Source of the DNA: an uncultured Lachnospiraceae bacterium
GTDB lineage: Bacteria > Bacillota > Clostridia > Lachnospirales > Lachnospiraceae
Reading direction: 5' to 3'
Assembly (NCBI GenBank): GCA_947593975.1
Contig: CANQDW010000001.1
Span: forward strand, 22,313 to 86,312
DNA length: 64,000 bases
Position 1 is the first letter of the stretch. Each line of letters opens with the position of its first letter. The notes under the pieces were generated by a model, which was not told the origin of the DNA, searched no databases, and saw nothing but the letters and a program-made list of their open reading frames with translations. Of the stretch, positions 19,544 to 29,782 are shown in pieces. The position numbers and the translations under genes were made by a program.

Positions 19544-20974
19544 ATGAACCTATACCCGGCTTATGCCGACGCATTAAAAATACTCAAAGAGGATAACTAC
19601 AAAACCTTTCCTGTCAGTTTCAGTACCGGCCTTAACAAGACTTCGGACGATATTTACCGTATCCTGAAGAACAAAAGCCGCAATGTATTTGTACTGGAAT
19701 CCGCCGAGGACAGCGAAAACTGGGGACGCTATACGTTCCTTGGCTACGATCCCACTCTTGAAATAACAAGCAAGGATTCACCGCCGCACGCGCGTATAAG
19801 ACAGGTCATAGCCGACCACAAAAGCCCCCGCATCGCAGGACTGCCTCCATTTACCGGAGGTCTCGTAGGATATTTTGCCTATGAATTTATCAAATACAGC
19901 GAACCGGTACTTACGCTCGACGCGCTGGATGAAGAATCATTTAAAGACGTTGACCTCATGCTGTTCGATAAACTTATCGTACTTGATAACCTTAAGGATA
20001 AGATCATATATATTGTAAATATAAGCACCGATAACTTTGCCGATAATTATAAGAAAGCAAAAGATACCCTTAAGGAAATGGAAGACCTGATAAACTGCGG
20101 CGAGCCGGTGCACGAAGAAGAAGGCAGGCTTTTAGAGCCGCTTACTCCGCTTTTTAACAAATCCGAGTATTGCGAAATGGTAAATAAAGCAAAAAATTAT
20201 ATATATGAGGGCGACATTTTCCAGGTTGTATTATCTAACAGATTATCCGCAAAATACAGCGGCAGCCTGTTTAATACATTCCGCAAACTTAAGGAAACCA
20301 ATCCTTCGCCGTATATGTTCTACTTTTCAAGCGATAATATAGAGATCGCGGGCGCTTCGCCGGAAACGCTTGTAAAACTTGACAACGGAACTGTTACGAC
20401 TTTTCCGCTTGCCGGAACAAGGCCGAGAGGCAAAACGCCGGAAGAAGATATGCGGCTTGAGAAGGAACTGTTAGCCGACGAAAAAGAATGCGCAGAGCAC
20501 AATATGCTCGTCGACCTTGGAAGAAATGACATAGGAAAGATAAGCGAATTCGGAACGGTAAAAGTGGAAAAATACATGGAAATAGAAAGATTCTCCCACG
20601 TCATGCATATAGGCTCCACTGTTTCGGGAAAATTAAGATCTGATAAGGACGCTTTGGACGCGGTAGATTCCATCCTTCCCGCCGGAACGCTTTCAGGAGC
20701 CCCGAAAATAAGGGCGTGCGAGATAATAAACGAACTTGAAAACAACAAACGCGGCATATATGGCGGCGCCATAGGATATCTTGATTTTAACGGAAATGTC
20801 GATACATGCATAGCCATAAGGCTCGCATTTAAGAAAAACGGAAAAGTATTCGTCCGCTCAGGCGCGGGGATAGTAGCCGACTCCATTCCGGAAAAAGAAT
20901 ATGAAGAATGTATCAACAAAGCAAAAGCCGTAGTAAACGCACTGGAGGTGAATACAGATGATTCTTCTGATTGA
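19544..20974 (+). CDS. trpE: Anthranilate synthase component I
   Basis: DIFQVVLSNRLSAKYSG, FPLAGTRPRGKTPEED, GTLSGAPKIRACEIINELE. Confidence 0.95.
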   Translation: MNLYPAYADALKILKEDNYKTFPVSFSTGLNKTSDDIYRILKNKSRNVFVLESAEDSENWGRYTFLGYDPTLEITSKDSPPHARIRQVIADHKSPRIAGLPPFTGGLVGYFAYEFIKYSEPVLTLDALDEESFKDVDLMLFDKLIVLDNLKDKIIYIVNISTDNFADNYKKAKDTLKEMEDLINCGEPVHEEEGRLLEPLTPLFNKSEYCEMVNKAKNYIYEGDIFQVVLSNRLSAKYSGSLFNTFRKLKETNPSPYMFYFSSDNIEIAGASPETLVKLDNGTVTTFPLAGTRPRGKTPEEDMRLEKELLADEKECAEHNMLVDLGRNDIGKISEFGTVKVEKYMEIERFSHVMHIGSTVSGKLRSDKDALDAVDSILPAGTLSGAPKIRACEIINELENNKRGIYGGAIGYLDFNGNVDTCIAIRLAFKKNGKVFVRSGAGIVADSIPEKEYEECINKAKAVVNALEVNTDDSSD

Positions 20975-21533
20975 CAATTATGACAGTTTTTCTTATAACC
21001 TGTATCAGTTTGTAGGCGAGATCAATCCCGACATTAAAGTTATAAGAAATGACGAAATGACCGCAGACGAAGTGCGCGGCCTTAATCCCTCGCACATCAT
21101 CCTTTCGCCCGGACCAAAAAGGCCTTCAGACGCGGGAATATGCATAGAACTTGTACAAAAGCTCCATACGGAATTTCCCATACTCGGCATCTGCCTGGGA
21201 CATCAGGCAATATGCGAGGCATTCGGCGCAAAGATCGTATATGCAAAACAGCTGATGCACGGCAAAACTTCCGTGATCGCGGTAAAAGATGAAAATATAT
21301 TTAAGGGACTTCCTTCGTCTATACCTGTTGCAAGATATCACTCTCTTGCGGCAGATAAAGATACAATGCCTGAATGTCTTATCGTCACGGCATCAACAAA
21401 AGACGGTGAGATCATGGCGGTAAGGCATAAAGATTATCCGACTTTCGGGCTTCAGTTCCACCCGGAGTCAATACTTACGCCGCACGGCAAATCTATCATC
21501 AAAAACTTTTTAGGAGGTAATTACAATGATTAA
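20958..21533 (+). CDS. trpG: Anthranilate synthase component II (glutamine amidotransferase)
   Basis: [47 protein letters not shown]. Confidence 0.95.
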   Translation: MILLIDNYDSFSYNLYQFVGEINPDIKVIRNDEMTADEVRGLNPSHIILSPGPKRPSDAGICIELVQKLHTEFPILGICLGHQAICEAFGAKIVYAKQLMHGKTSVIAVKDENIFKGLPSSIPVARYHSLAADKDTMPECLIVTASTKDGEIMAVRHKDYPTFGLQFHPESILTPHGKSIIKNFLGGNYND

Positions 21534-22533
21534 AGAAGCAATATCCACACTTATGAACAACGAAAACCTTTCTTATGATACGGCATATACCGTAATGGAC
21601 GAAATAATGAGCGGAAACGTATCCGACATAGAGATAAGCTCTTATCTTACCGCCCTTTCAATGAAAGGCGAAACAGTAGACGAAATCGCAGGTTCGGCTG
21701 CGAGCATGAGAAAACACGCGGTAACGATCACGCCGGACGGCGACGTACTTGAAATAGTAGGAACCGGCGGCGACAAATCCAACTCATTTAACATATCAAC
21801 CACTTCAGCGCTCGTTCTTGCAGCGGCAGGAATACCTGTAGCAAAACACGGAAACCGCGCAGCTTCAAGCAAAAGCGGCGCCGCAGACGTACTTGAAGCC
21901 CTTGGCGTCAATATAACGATCTCACCCGAACAGAGCAAAGAGATACTTGATAAAGCAGGCATCTGTTTCCTGTTTGCGCAGAAATACCACAGCGCAATGA
22001 AATACGTTGCGCCCGTAAGAAAAACACTTGGAATACGTACAATATTTAATATACTCGGACCTCTTGCAAACCCTGCAAACGCATCATTTCAGGTAATGGG
22101 CGTATATGACGAAGCCCTGGTCGAGCCTCTTAGCGACGTCCTTTCAAAACTCGGCGTTAAAAAGGGAATGACCGTATACGGCATGGACTGCTTAGACGAG
22201 ATATCAATGAGCGCGCCTACAAAAGTATGCGAATTCAGGAACGGTGAGAAAAAAGTATACACGATCGATCCCGCCGATTACGGCTTTACCCTCTGCAGCA
22301 AGGACGAACTTACAGGCGGAACCGCCGAAGAAAACGCAAAGATCACGCTTGACATATTAAACGGCGTAAAAGGACCTAAGAGAGACGCAGTTGTCCTTAA
22401 CTCCGCAGCGGGCATATATATCGCAAGGGACGACGTTTCGCTTAAAGACGCAATTAAGATTGCCGAAGAAACTATCGACAGCGGCAAAGCCCTTGCAAAA
22501 CTCAATGAATTTATCGCCCTGTCAAATAAGTAA
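21526..22533 (+). CDS. trpD: Anthranilate phosphoribosyltransferase
   Basis: [55 protein letters not shown]. Confidence 0.96.
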   Translation: MIKEAISTLMNNENLSYDTAYTVMDEIMSGNVSDIEISSYLTALSMKGETVDEIAGSAASMRKHAVTITPDGDVLEIVGTGGDKSNSFNISTTSALVLAAAGIPVAKHGNRAASSKSGAADVLEALGVNITISPEQSKEILDKAGICFLFAQKYHSAMKYVAPVRKTLGIRTIFNILGPLANPANASFQVMGVYDEALVEPLSDVLSKLGVKKGMTVYGMDCLDEISMSAPTKVCEFRNGEKKVYTIDPADYGFTLCSKDELTGGTAEENAKITLDILNGVKGPKRDAVVLNSAAGIYIARDDVSLKDAIKIAEETIDSGKALAKLNEFIALSNK

Positions 22534-22547
22534 TAAAGGAGCATTAT

Positions 22548-23339
22548 ATGATATTAGACGATATAGCGGCAGCTACGCGAAAAAGAGTCGATAACGACAT
22601 AAGCAAAGTAAGCCTTTCCGAAATGAAAGAACTTGCGGCTAACTGCCCCGACAGTAATTTTGCATTTAAAAAAGCTCTTTCGGGCAGCGGCATATCGCTT
22701 ATATGCGAAGTAAAAAAAGCTTCTCCCTCAAAGGGCGTGATCGCAGAGCATTTTCCATATACGGACATTGCAAAAGATTATGAGGCTTCCGGCGCAGACT
22801 GTATATCGGTACTGACTGAACCGCAGTGGTTTTTGGGGAGCGACGAGATATTTAAGGAAATAAGAAAAACCGTATCCATTCCGCTGCTGCGCAAGGACTT
22901 TACGATAGACGAATACCAGATATACCAGGCCAAAGTCTTGGGCGCCGACGCCGTACTCCTTATATGTGCGCTGCTTGACGACGACACTCTTAAAAGGTAT
23001 CTTGATATATGCAGCAGCCTTACATTATCTGCGCTTGTAGAAACACACGACGCTTCCGAGATACGATCGGCAGTAAACGCCGGCGCAGAAATCATAGGCG
23101 TTAATAACCGCAACCTGTACAATTTTTCAGAGGATATCACCAATACGGCAAAACTAAGGAACCTCATACCTGACGACGCGGTATTCGTATCCGAAAGCGG
23201 CATCAAAACTCCGGACGACGCCTTTTCGCTCATACAGGAGGGCGCCGACGCGCTGCTTATAGGAGAAGCGCTCATGAAAAGCAGCAATAAAGGAGGCTTT
23301 ATAAATGAAGTTAAAAATATGCGGCCTGTCACGGCCTGA
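22548..23339 (+). CDS. trpC: Indole-3-glycerol phosphate synthase
   Basis: LICEVKKASPSKGVI, GADCISVLTEPQWFLG, IIGVNNRNLYNFS, VSESGIKTPDD. Confidence 0.95.
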   Translation: MILDDIAAATRKRVDNDISKVSLSEMKELAANCPDSNFAFKKALSGSGISLICEVKKASPSKGVIAEHFPYTDIAKDYEASGADCISVLTEPQWFLGSDEIFKEIRKTVSIPLLRKDFTIDEYQIYQAKVLGADAVLLICALLDDDTLKRYLDICSSLTLSALVETHDASEIRSAVNAGAEIIGVNNRNLYNFSEDITNTAKLRNLIPDDAVFVSESGIKTPDDAFSLIQEGADALLIGEALMKSSNKGGFINEVKNMRPVTA

Positions 23340-23922
23340 AGATATAGCATACGTAAACGAAGCCGGCGCTGATTATGCGGGTTTTATAATCGATTATCCC
23401 AAAAGCCGCCGGTGCCTTATGCCGGATGAAGTAGTGCCGTTAACGGAACTTCTTTCCCCGGACACAGACCCCGTAGGCGTATTTGTAGACGAGCGCATCT
23501 CCGTTATACACAGGCTATATCTGCAGCATGCATTTAATATCGTCCAGCTCCACGGACACGAAGACAACGCATATATCCTTTCGCTCAGACAGATCATGCC
23601 TTATTTGGAAATATGGAAAGCATTTAAAATCCGTACAAAATCCGATATTAAGGCATGTATGGCCTCTGACGCCGATATGGTCATACTTGACAACGGATAC
23701 GGCACAGGCAAAAATTTTGACTGGTCGCTGGTAAAAAATATGAAACGTCCGTTTATCCTCGCCGGAGGACTGACTCCCGGGAATATAGAAAACGCCGCGC
23801 AGCTTCTTAACCCATGGGGGCTGGATATAAGCTCAGGCGTCGAAACAGACGGATATAAAGACAGAAAAAAGATACTTGCTGCTGCAGAATGTGTACGCAG
23901 ACTCAACCGAAAGGAGCAATAA
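23305..23922 (+). CDS. trpF: Phosphoribosylanthranilate isomerase
   Basis: [61 protein letters not shown]. Overlaps trpC by 35 bp. Confidence 0.94.
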   Translation: MKLKICGLSRPEDIAYVNEAGADYAGFIIDYPKSRRCLMPDEVVPLTELLSPDTDPVGVFVDERISVIHRLYLQHAFNIVQLHGHEDNAYILSLRQIMPYLEIWKAFKIRTKSDIKACMASDADMVILDNGYGTGKNFDWSLVKNMKRPFILAGGLTPGNIENAAQLLNPWGLDISSGVETDGYKDRKKILAAAECVRRLNRKEQ

Positions 23923-23923
23923 A

Positions 23924-25108
23924 ATGTCAAAAGGAAGATTTGGCGATCATGGCGGTCAGTACATTCCTGAAACGCTCATGAATGCCGTAATAGAACTTGA
24001 AGAAGCATATGAACATTACAAAAACGATAAAGAGTTCAATGATGAACTTACCGCCCTTTTTAACGAATATGCAGGCCGTCCTTCTCTTCTTTATTATGCC
24101 GAAAAGATGACGAAGGACCTCGGAGGGGCAAAAATATATCTAAAAAGGGAAGATCTCAACCACACAGGATCCCATAAGATCAACAACGTGCTGGGTCAGA
24201 TACTCCTTGCAAAGAAAATGGGCAAAACCCGCGTCATAGCAGAGACCGGCGCCGGACAGCACGGCGTTGCCTGCGCTACGGCAGCCGCCCTTATGGGTAT
24301 GGAATGTGAAGTTTTCATGGGACGCGAAGATACCGAAAGACAGGCGCTTAACGTATACAGGATGAGACTTCTCGGCGCCAATGTGCATCCGGTAGATTCT
24401 GGAACCGCTACCCTTAAGGACGCCGTATCGGAAACTATGCGCGAATGGACAAGAAGGTTATCCGATACGCATTACGTACTCGGCTCCGTAATGGGCCCGC
24501 ACCCCTTCCCTACTATTGTAAGGGACTTCCAGTCTGTTATCTCAAAAGAGATAAAACAGCAGTGTCTAAAAAAAGAAGGCAAACTGCCCGACGTCGTAAT
24601 GGCATGCGTAGGGGGAGGCTCAAACGCAATAGGCGCATTTTATAATTTTATAGACGATCCGTCGGTAAGGCTTATAGGCTGCGAAGCGGCGGGAAGAGGC
24701 ATAGACACATTTGAAACAGCCGCAACGATATCAACCGGAAGCCTCGGTATCTTCCATGGAATGAAAAGCTATTTCTGTCAGGACGAATATGGCCAGATAG
24801 CTCCCGTATATTCAATATCGGCAGGACTTGATTATCCTGGCATCGGTCCGGAACACGCTTACCTCCACGACATAGGACGCGCCGAGTATGTAGCCGTTAC
24901 CGACGACGAAGCGGTAAACGCTTTCGAATACCTTTCAAGGACCGAAGGAATCATACCTGCGATAGAAAGCGCGCACGCCGTCGCGCACGCAATAAAAATA
25001 GCGCCGGATATGCCTTGCGATAAAATAATAGTAATAAACATCTCCGGACGCGGCGATAAAGACTGCGCAGCCATCGCACGGTACAGAGGGGAGGATATAT
25101 CAGAATGA
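23924..25108 (+). CDS. trpB: Tryptophan synthase beta chain
   Basis: [50 protein letters not shown]. Start placed at 23924 (RBS AAAGGAGC) rather than the ORF-track 23876. Confidence 0.96.
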   Translation: MSKGRFGDHGGQYIPETLMNAVIELEEAYEHYKNDKEFNDELTALFNEYAGRPSLLYYAEKMTKDLGGAKIYLKREDLNHTGSHKINNVLGQILLAKKMGKTRVIAETGAGQHGVACATAAALMGMECEVFMGREDTERQALNVYRMRLLGANVHPVDSGTATLKDAVSETMREWTRRLSDTHYVLGSVMGPHPFPTIVRDFQSVISKEIKQQCLKKEGKLPDVVMACVGGGSNAIGAFYNFIDDPSVRLIGCEAAGRGIDTFETAATISTGSLGIFHGMKSYFCQDEYGQIAPVYSISAGLDYPGIGPEHAYLHDIGRAEYVAVTDDEAVNAFEYLSRTEGIIPAIESAHAVAHAIKIAPDMPCDKIIVINISGRGDKDCAAIARYRGEDISE

Positions 25109-25869
25109 AAACTGCAGACGCATTTAACAACAAAAAAGCATTTATCGCATTTTTAACATGCGGGGATCCCGATATAGAAACCACTGAAAAGCTTATACCC
25201 GAAATGGAAAAAGCGGGCGCGGATCTCATAGAACTTGGCATCCCATTTTCAGATCCCACTGCCGAAGGCCCTGTCATACAGGCTGCAAATGAAAGAGCTT
25301 TAAAAGCCGGCATAACAACCGATAAGATATTTGACATGGTAAGACGCATAAGGGATAAAGTTAATATCCCTCTCGTATTTATGACATACGCCAACGTAGT
25401 ATATTCATACGGCACGGAACGTTTCATAAAGACGGCTTACGACATAGGCATGAACGGAATCATACTCCCTGACGTGCCGTTTGAGGAAAAAAGCGAATTT
25501 TCCGAAACATGCGAAAAATACGGTCTGGACTTCATATCGCTTATCGCGCCTACATCAAAGAACCGTATAGAAACCATAGCAAAAGAAGCTTCCGGCTTCA
25601 TATACTGCGTATCTTCCCTCGGAGTTACCGGCGTAAGAAGCAATATATCTACCAATGTAGCTGAAATAGTAGAACATATAAGAACCGCCACGGACATACC
25701 CGTAGCAATAGGTTTCGGCATATCAACGCCAACTCAGGCGCACGATATGGCCGCCTGCTCGGATGGGATCATTATTGGTTCGGCTATAATAAAAATTGTT
25801 GAAAAGTACGGCAGGGAATGTATACCTCATGTATATGACTATATGAAAGAAATCAGGCAGGCTATATAA
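25105..25869 (+). CDS. trpA: Tryptophan synthase alpha chain
   Basis: [55 protein letters not shown]. Confidence 0.96.
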   Translation: MKTADAFNNKKAFIAFLTCGDPDIETTEKLIPEMEKAGADLIELGIPFSDPTAEGPVIQAANERALKAGITTDKIFDMVRRIRDKVNIPLVFMTYANVVYSYGTERFIKTAYDIGMNGIILPDVPFEEKSEFSETCEKYGLDFISLIAPTSKNRIETIAKEASGFIYCVSSLGVTGVRSNISTNVAEIVEHIRTATDIPVAIGFGISTPTQAHDMAACSDGIIIGSAIIKIVEKYGRECIPHVYDYMKEIRQAI

Positions 25870-25894
25870 ACGCTGCCATGAATTTTAGTAAAGT

Positions 25895-26063
25895 TTTATA
25901 ACAAGGGATTTTAAATTATGTATAGCTCCCCGGCATAAGACACGTTTGCACTTGGTTCGCCGCGCAGCGGTGCATAAAATAGCAAAGTACGCTATTTAAG
26001 CACCGGCGGGCTCATACAGTCTTATGTCGGGGAGCTATACTTACTTAAATCTGCTGTTATAAA
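25895..26063. repeat. Long stem-loop element B (conserved-core palindrome family), 3' of trpA
   Basis: Inner arms GTATAGCTCCCCGGCATAAGAC / GTCTTATGTCGGGGAGCTATAC. Outer flanks TTTATAACA...TGTTATAAA extend the pairing. Core TTCGCCGCGCAGCGGTGCATAAAATAGC...GCTATTTAAGCACCGGCGGGCTC. Confidence 0.88.
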
Positions 26064-26083
26064 TCATGAATAAATATTCAATT

Positions 26084-27067
26084 CTACCCGGATATCTTTT
26101 CCGCAAGTTTATCATTAAGTATTTCAAGCAGGGATTGCCTGTCTTCATCAGGTACACCTATAGCGCAAATGGCTTCTTCGGCACTTAACTTTAATGATTT
26201 CATAATATTTAATATATCGTCTATCCGCGTTTCCTGCTCTACCTTTTCACAAAGCACTTCACCAAGATTACTCATTGAATTTGCCTCCTTACTCATCGTT
26301 TCTGACATCTGAATATCAAAGTCTTTTTCCAATATGTTTTTCTTCGCTTTTGGCTCCATATCTGCTGACAGCAGTACATTTAACAGACGCAGGATACGGT
26401 TATCTTCTGTCTCGTCTGCTAAGCCAAGCCTTATCATAAGTATCGTAAGAAGATCGTAATTATTTTCCTTTTCCGTAACGTTCCCTACGACCTGTTCCTC
26501 GGACATTCTGTATCTTGTGATAGTATTTGCCTTTTTAGCGGCTGCATCCATCTGTATCCATATAGAATATACCTTGCGTATCTTTTCATAGTGACTTTTT
26601 ACAAAAACCGTATTCTTCTGCGCCGATATCATACGACTCACATAATATATAGCCCTTTTTATAATAGGGTAAGTTACTTTACGACTTTTTTGCGCCTCAA
26701 TGTTTATAATAAGCTGTACAGGTTCTTTCATACCGGGCACAACGGCAGAAAATCGTATATCATAATATATGCTGCCTTCCATAACCGAGGTATCTTCTAC
26801 ATTCATTCCGCTAATAACACTATCATTATAATCTGAATCCTCCTGATAATCAAGCTCGTCCTGATCAACTGCTATTGAAGATATCTTTGGTTCTCCCTCT
26901 ATGCATTCATTCATAATCTGCGAAATAGTGAAACATTTAAATTCATTTACACATTCTCTAAGTATCCATGCAAGAATTATTTTTTCAGACAGAAGCCGCT
27001 TCACACAGGCATCATACTGAGCTTCTTTACTTGTAGTATCTATCATTTTTGATATTGTATTCTTCAA
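26084..27067 (-). CDS. Rpn / PD-(D/E)XK nuclease-family transposase-like protein
   Basis: YYDIRFSAVVPGMKEPVQLIINIEAQKSRKVTYPIIKRAIYYVSRMISAQ (D...ExQ nuclease core). Confidence 0.8.
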   Translation of the reverse strand: MKNTISKMIDTTSKEAQYDACVKRLLSEKIILAWILRECVNEFKCFTISQIMNECIEGEPKISSIAVDQDELDYQEDSDYNDSVISGMNVEDTSVMEGSIYYDIRFSAVVPGMKEPVQLIINIEAQKSRKVTYPIIKRAIYYVSRMISAQKNTVFVKSHYEKIRKVYSIWIQMDAAAKKANTITRYRMSEEQVVGNVTEKENNYDLLTILMIRLGLADETEDNRILRLLNVLLSADMEPKAKKNILEKDFDIQMSETMSKEANSMSNLGEVLCEKVEQETRIDDILNIMKSLKLSAEEAICAIGVPDEDRQSLLEILNDKLAEKISG

Positions 27068-27233
27068 TATATTCCTCCGTTCTTAATAGATTTTCAAAGA
27101 TCATATATGATACATATTATTGTTTTTCAAAAAGTACTTTTAGTTATTGTAACACACCCGGGCGGGTAATACAATAACTTTTTTTAATTTTTGTAATAAA
27201 TTTTTTCATTCAAAAAAATCTCCGAATATAATT

Positions 27234-27278
27234 ATGGCGGTTTAAGCAGAATTACCGTAATTATGCTTAAACCGCCAT
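27234..27278. repeat. 45-bp hairpin HP45 copy 1
   Basis: ATGGCGGTTTAAGCAGAATTACCGTAATTATGCTTAAACCGCCAT, near-perfect inverted repeat. Confidence 0.85.
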
Positions 27279-27310
27279 ATTCTTATCTTCATAACAAATT
27301 CTCAAAATCA

Positions 27311-28513
27311 CTAAAAATCCGTCGTTAGTTCTCCCGTTTCCATATCCACGATAGCAAAGTGCTCATATTCCTTGGACAATCCCAAATCTTCATTTTCCTT
27401 TCTTTTATCAAATAAAAAGGCGTATACCGGTCTTGCCTCAACTGCCTTTCCGGGGGAGCTGATATAATCGTTGGGCGCCGGACCAATTGTTGAATATATC
27501 ACATATAAAGGAATTATTTTTTCAATCTTTAGTTTATTAAAATCTGCCAGTTTTTTGTTTACAAGTTTTACCGCACTTTCAAAATCAACTATTTTTTGAA
27601 TGTTTTGCGCCGAGTCAAGTTTGATGGTTCCCTGTCCGTTTGAAAAAAATGTTATGTTATCCTGAGTATCATAGCTGATATTTACATCGCATCCGGCGAT
27701 TTCTGTTTTATCATCATCACCATAACTCGAACTTATATGGTTATTGAGTCTGATTCCTTTATATTCAAGCTCTGCGCTTATTGTCAACACATAGCTTTCT
27801 TTTTTATCCTGAGGATACAGGTATGTTTTGGTGAGCGCGTCGGCTGCATGGTACGTTAACTGCCCTGCCGGCATTTTTTCGGCAAGCCATTTTTCAGCTT
27901 TACGGCACATCTTTTTTAGGGCTGCGGAGCCGTCGTTGAGCTTGACGTTTACTTTGGATATATCATCGGTATCAATATCATATTCATCATTTATTGCCGC
28001 CTGCATTTCGGCGTCTTCATCATCGCCAATATCTAAGACAATAGAATCATATGTCACGCCCGCATAATATGAGATAAACCCATTCTCGCTTATATTGAAC
28101 CCCTTTTTTTCCTTTTCGCTGTCATAATTTTCACAGGCGCCAAGCATACCGACATCAGACTTTCCCATAAAAGTATCTTTGTTTATTCCAAACAATTGCA
28201 GATACCTATCCTTATCCGAAAGAAAATCCTTTTCATATGACATTTGCAGCAGACAGACATCTTCTACTTTGGAAAAATCAACCTTATCGGGCAGCTCTAT
28301 ATTTCCCGTGTCAATACTTATATCAGAAAGACCGGCGTTTTTTAGTTCCGCGGGCTCGCAGTAAGTAATATCTATCTTCTCCGTAATCTGTTTATTTTTT
28401 CCGTAATCCTTCGTTCTTTCGATAACTTCTTCGGGAGTCTTACGGCATCCGCACAGGATCCCGCATGAAAATATACAAATTAAAAAAACTAATAGCTTCA
28501 TTTTAAAATGCAT
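27311..28513 (-). CDS. Lipoprotein of unknown function (paralog 1)
   Basis: Lipobox FSCGILCGCRKTPEE; closely similar to 33304..34509 along its length. Confidence 0.75.
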   Translation of the reverse strand: MHFKMKLLVFLICIFSCGILCGCRKTPEEVIERTKDYGKNKQITEKIDITYCEPAELKNAGLSDISIDTGNIELPDKVDFSKVEDVCLLQMSYEKDFLSDKDRYLQLFGINKDTFMGKSDVGMLGACENYDSEKEKKGFNISENGFISYYAGVTYDSIVLDIGDDEDAEMQAAINDEYDIDTDDISKVNVKLNDGSAALKKMCRKAEKWLAEKMPAGQLTYHAADALTKTYLYPQDKKESYVLTISAELEYKGIRLNNHISSSYGDDDKTEIAGCDVNISYDTQDNITFFSNGQGTIKLDSAQNIQKIVDFESAVKLVNKKLADFNKLKIEKIIPLYVIYSTIGPAPNDYISSPGKAVEARPVYAFLFDKRKENEDLGLSKEYEHFAIVDMETGELTTDF

Positions 28514-28559
28514 AAAAATTCCTCCTATAAATGCTCTTTAAATCCACTGTTTACTAATA

Positions 28560-28595
28560 TAATAATATATTACTATCCGTACTGTATATTGTCAA
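28560..28595 (-). promoter_or_regulatory. Promoter with operator-like palindrome, lipoprotein paralog 1
   Basis: Minus-strand TTGACA (28590-28595), 17-nt spacer, TAATAT (28567-28572). TAATAATATATTACTA (28560-28575) covers the -10. Confidence 0.55.
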
Positions 28596-28643
28596 GTACT
28601 ATTTTTGTTACATTACCTGTTTGTCACAACAAGCCATATATAA

Positions 28644-28702
28644 ACTCCCCGCCATAAGATACATGCACGTTTGGTTCGCCATATAATCTTATGACAGGGA
28701 GC
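28644..28702. repeat. Core-deleted relative (D) of stem-loop element B
   Basis: ACTCCCCGCCATAAGAT ... ATCTTATGACAGGGAGC arms; interior retains CACGTTTGGTTCGCC as in B. Confidence 0.7.
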
Positions 28703-28753
28703 CCTATCGGCTTAAGCCGTCATATTTATTAAATTACTTGCCTGCATAAAATA

Positions 28754-29761
28754 TTATTGCTGTTTTTTATAAATAAAATATCTTTTTCCGCTATGCTCAT
28801 AATTGTCAACTGCCACAAAAAAATTACCGTTATCTAAAACCTTAAAATACTCCAACATCTTTTCCTGTCCGTATGCGGGATTAAATACTCCATCACTGCT
28901 TCCGTTATAGATCAGTTCAAATACCCCGCCGTCTTTTGTATCGCATCTGTATACTCCGTTCCTATTACAATAATAGATGCAGCTTCCGTTGTAATCAACC
29001 GCATTGAAGGGGTATTTATATTCAACGCCATTTAAATTAATTAAATGACCCATTACAGACGTCTCGCCTTCCGGAAGATTATATGACGAAGTTTTCTTCC
29101 CATTAAGATCGTACTCTTTAATTGTGCTGCCGTAATCATAGAAATACAATTTACCGCTGTCAAACTCGTAACTGCCGCCGGTTTTCAGTTTCTTATCGGA
29201 TATAACTTTCTTTTTCTTAAGATCATAACACTGAAGATAATTATATTCTTTATCCTTTTTGGTCGTAACATTTAAAACATAGTACATCTTCCTGCCTTTT
29301 ATCGTAACATCTTCTATGTTCGTATCTTTTATTTTTTGCGGATACTTTTTATCGATCTTTATAGGATACGACCCTTTTACTTTACCGTTTTGGTTCCTTA
29401 CCCGGATAACGGTCTTATTGTTTCCATGTTCAACATACGTATATACATTATTGTTTTCAAACTTAAAGGCATATGTTTTGTCATTCTTACATACAAACTC
29501 TTTTTGGTCTGCTTTTTCATCTTCCGATGATATAGTATAAGTAATTACCTTGCTGCAGGTCTTATCGTATTTATCTGAATAATGATCATCGTCATTCTCA
29601 AGCACAATAAGATCGCTCCCATAAGAATAATACTGTTCATGGCATGTAAACGCATACAGCTGTTCTTTTGGTTCATACTCCGCAGCCTCAGCCGTTTTTA
29701 AAGTTCCTGCGCACATAAAGCTCATTAAAAGTATTGAAATAACTAAATTTTTCTTTTTCAT
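28754..29761 (-). CDS. Secreted propeller-like protein of unknown function (DUF5050-like), paralog 1
   Basis: Signal peptide MKKKNLVISILLMSFMCAGTLKTAEAAE; repeated segments such as YEFDSGKLYFYDYGSTIKEYDLNGKKTSSYNLPEGE; shares layout with 34750..35730. Confidence 0.55.
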   Translation of the reverse strand: MKKKNLVISILLMSFMCAGTLKTAEAAEYEPKEQLYAFTCHEQYYSYGSDLIVLENDDDHYSDKYDKTCSKVITYTISSEDEKADQKEFVCKNDKTYAFKFENNNVYTYVEHGNNKTVIRVRNQNGKVKGSYPIKIDKKYPQKIKDTNIEDVTIKGRKMYYVLNVTTKKDKEYNYLQCYDLKKKKVISDKKLKTGGSYEFDSGKLYFYDYGSTIKEYDLNGKKTSSYNLPEGETSVMGHLINLNGVEYKYPFNAVDYNGSCIYYCNRNGVYRCDTKDGGVFELIYNGSSDGVFNPAYGQEKMLEYFKVLDNGNFFVAVDNYEHSGKRYFIYKKQQ

Positions 29762-29782
29762 AAACTCACACCTTCTTTATCC

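Noticed and set aside
20320-25721. Minus-strand ORFs antisense to the trp genes (for example 20320..20919, 22778..23350, 24951..25427)
   Set aside because: Shadow ORFs of the trp genes; no recognisable domains.
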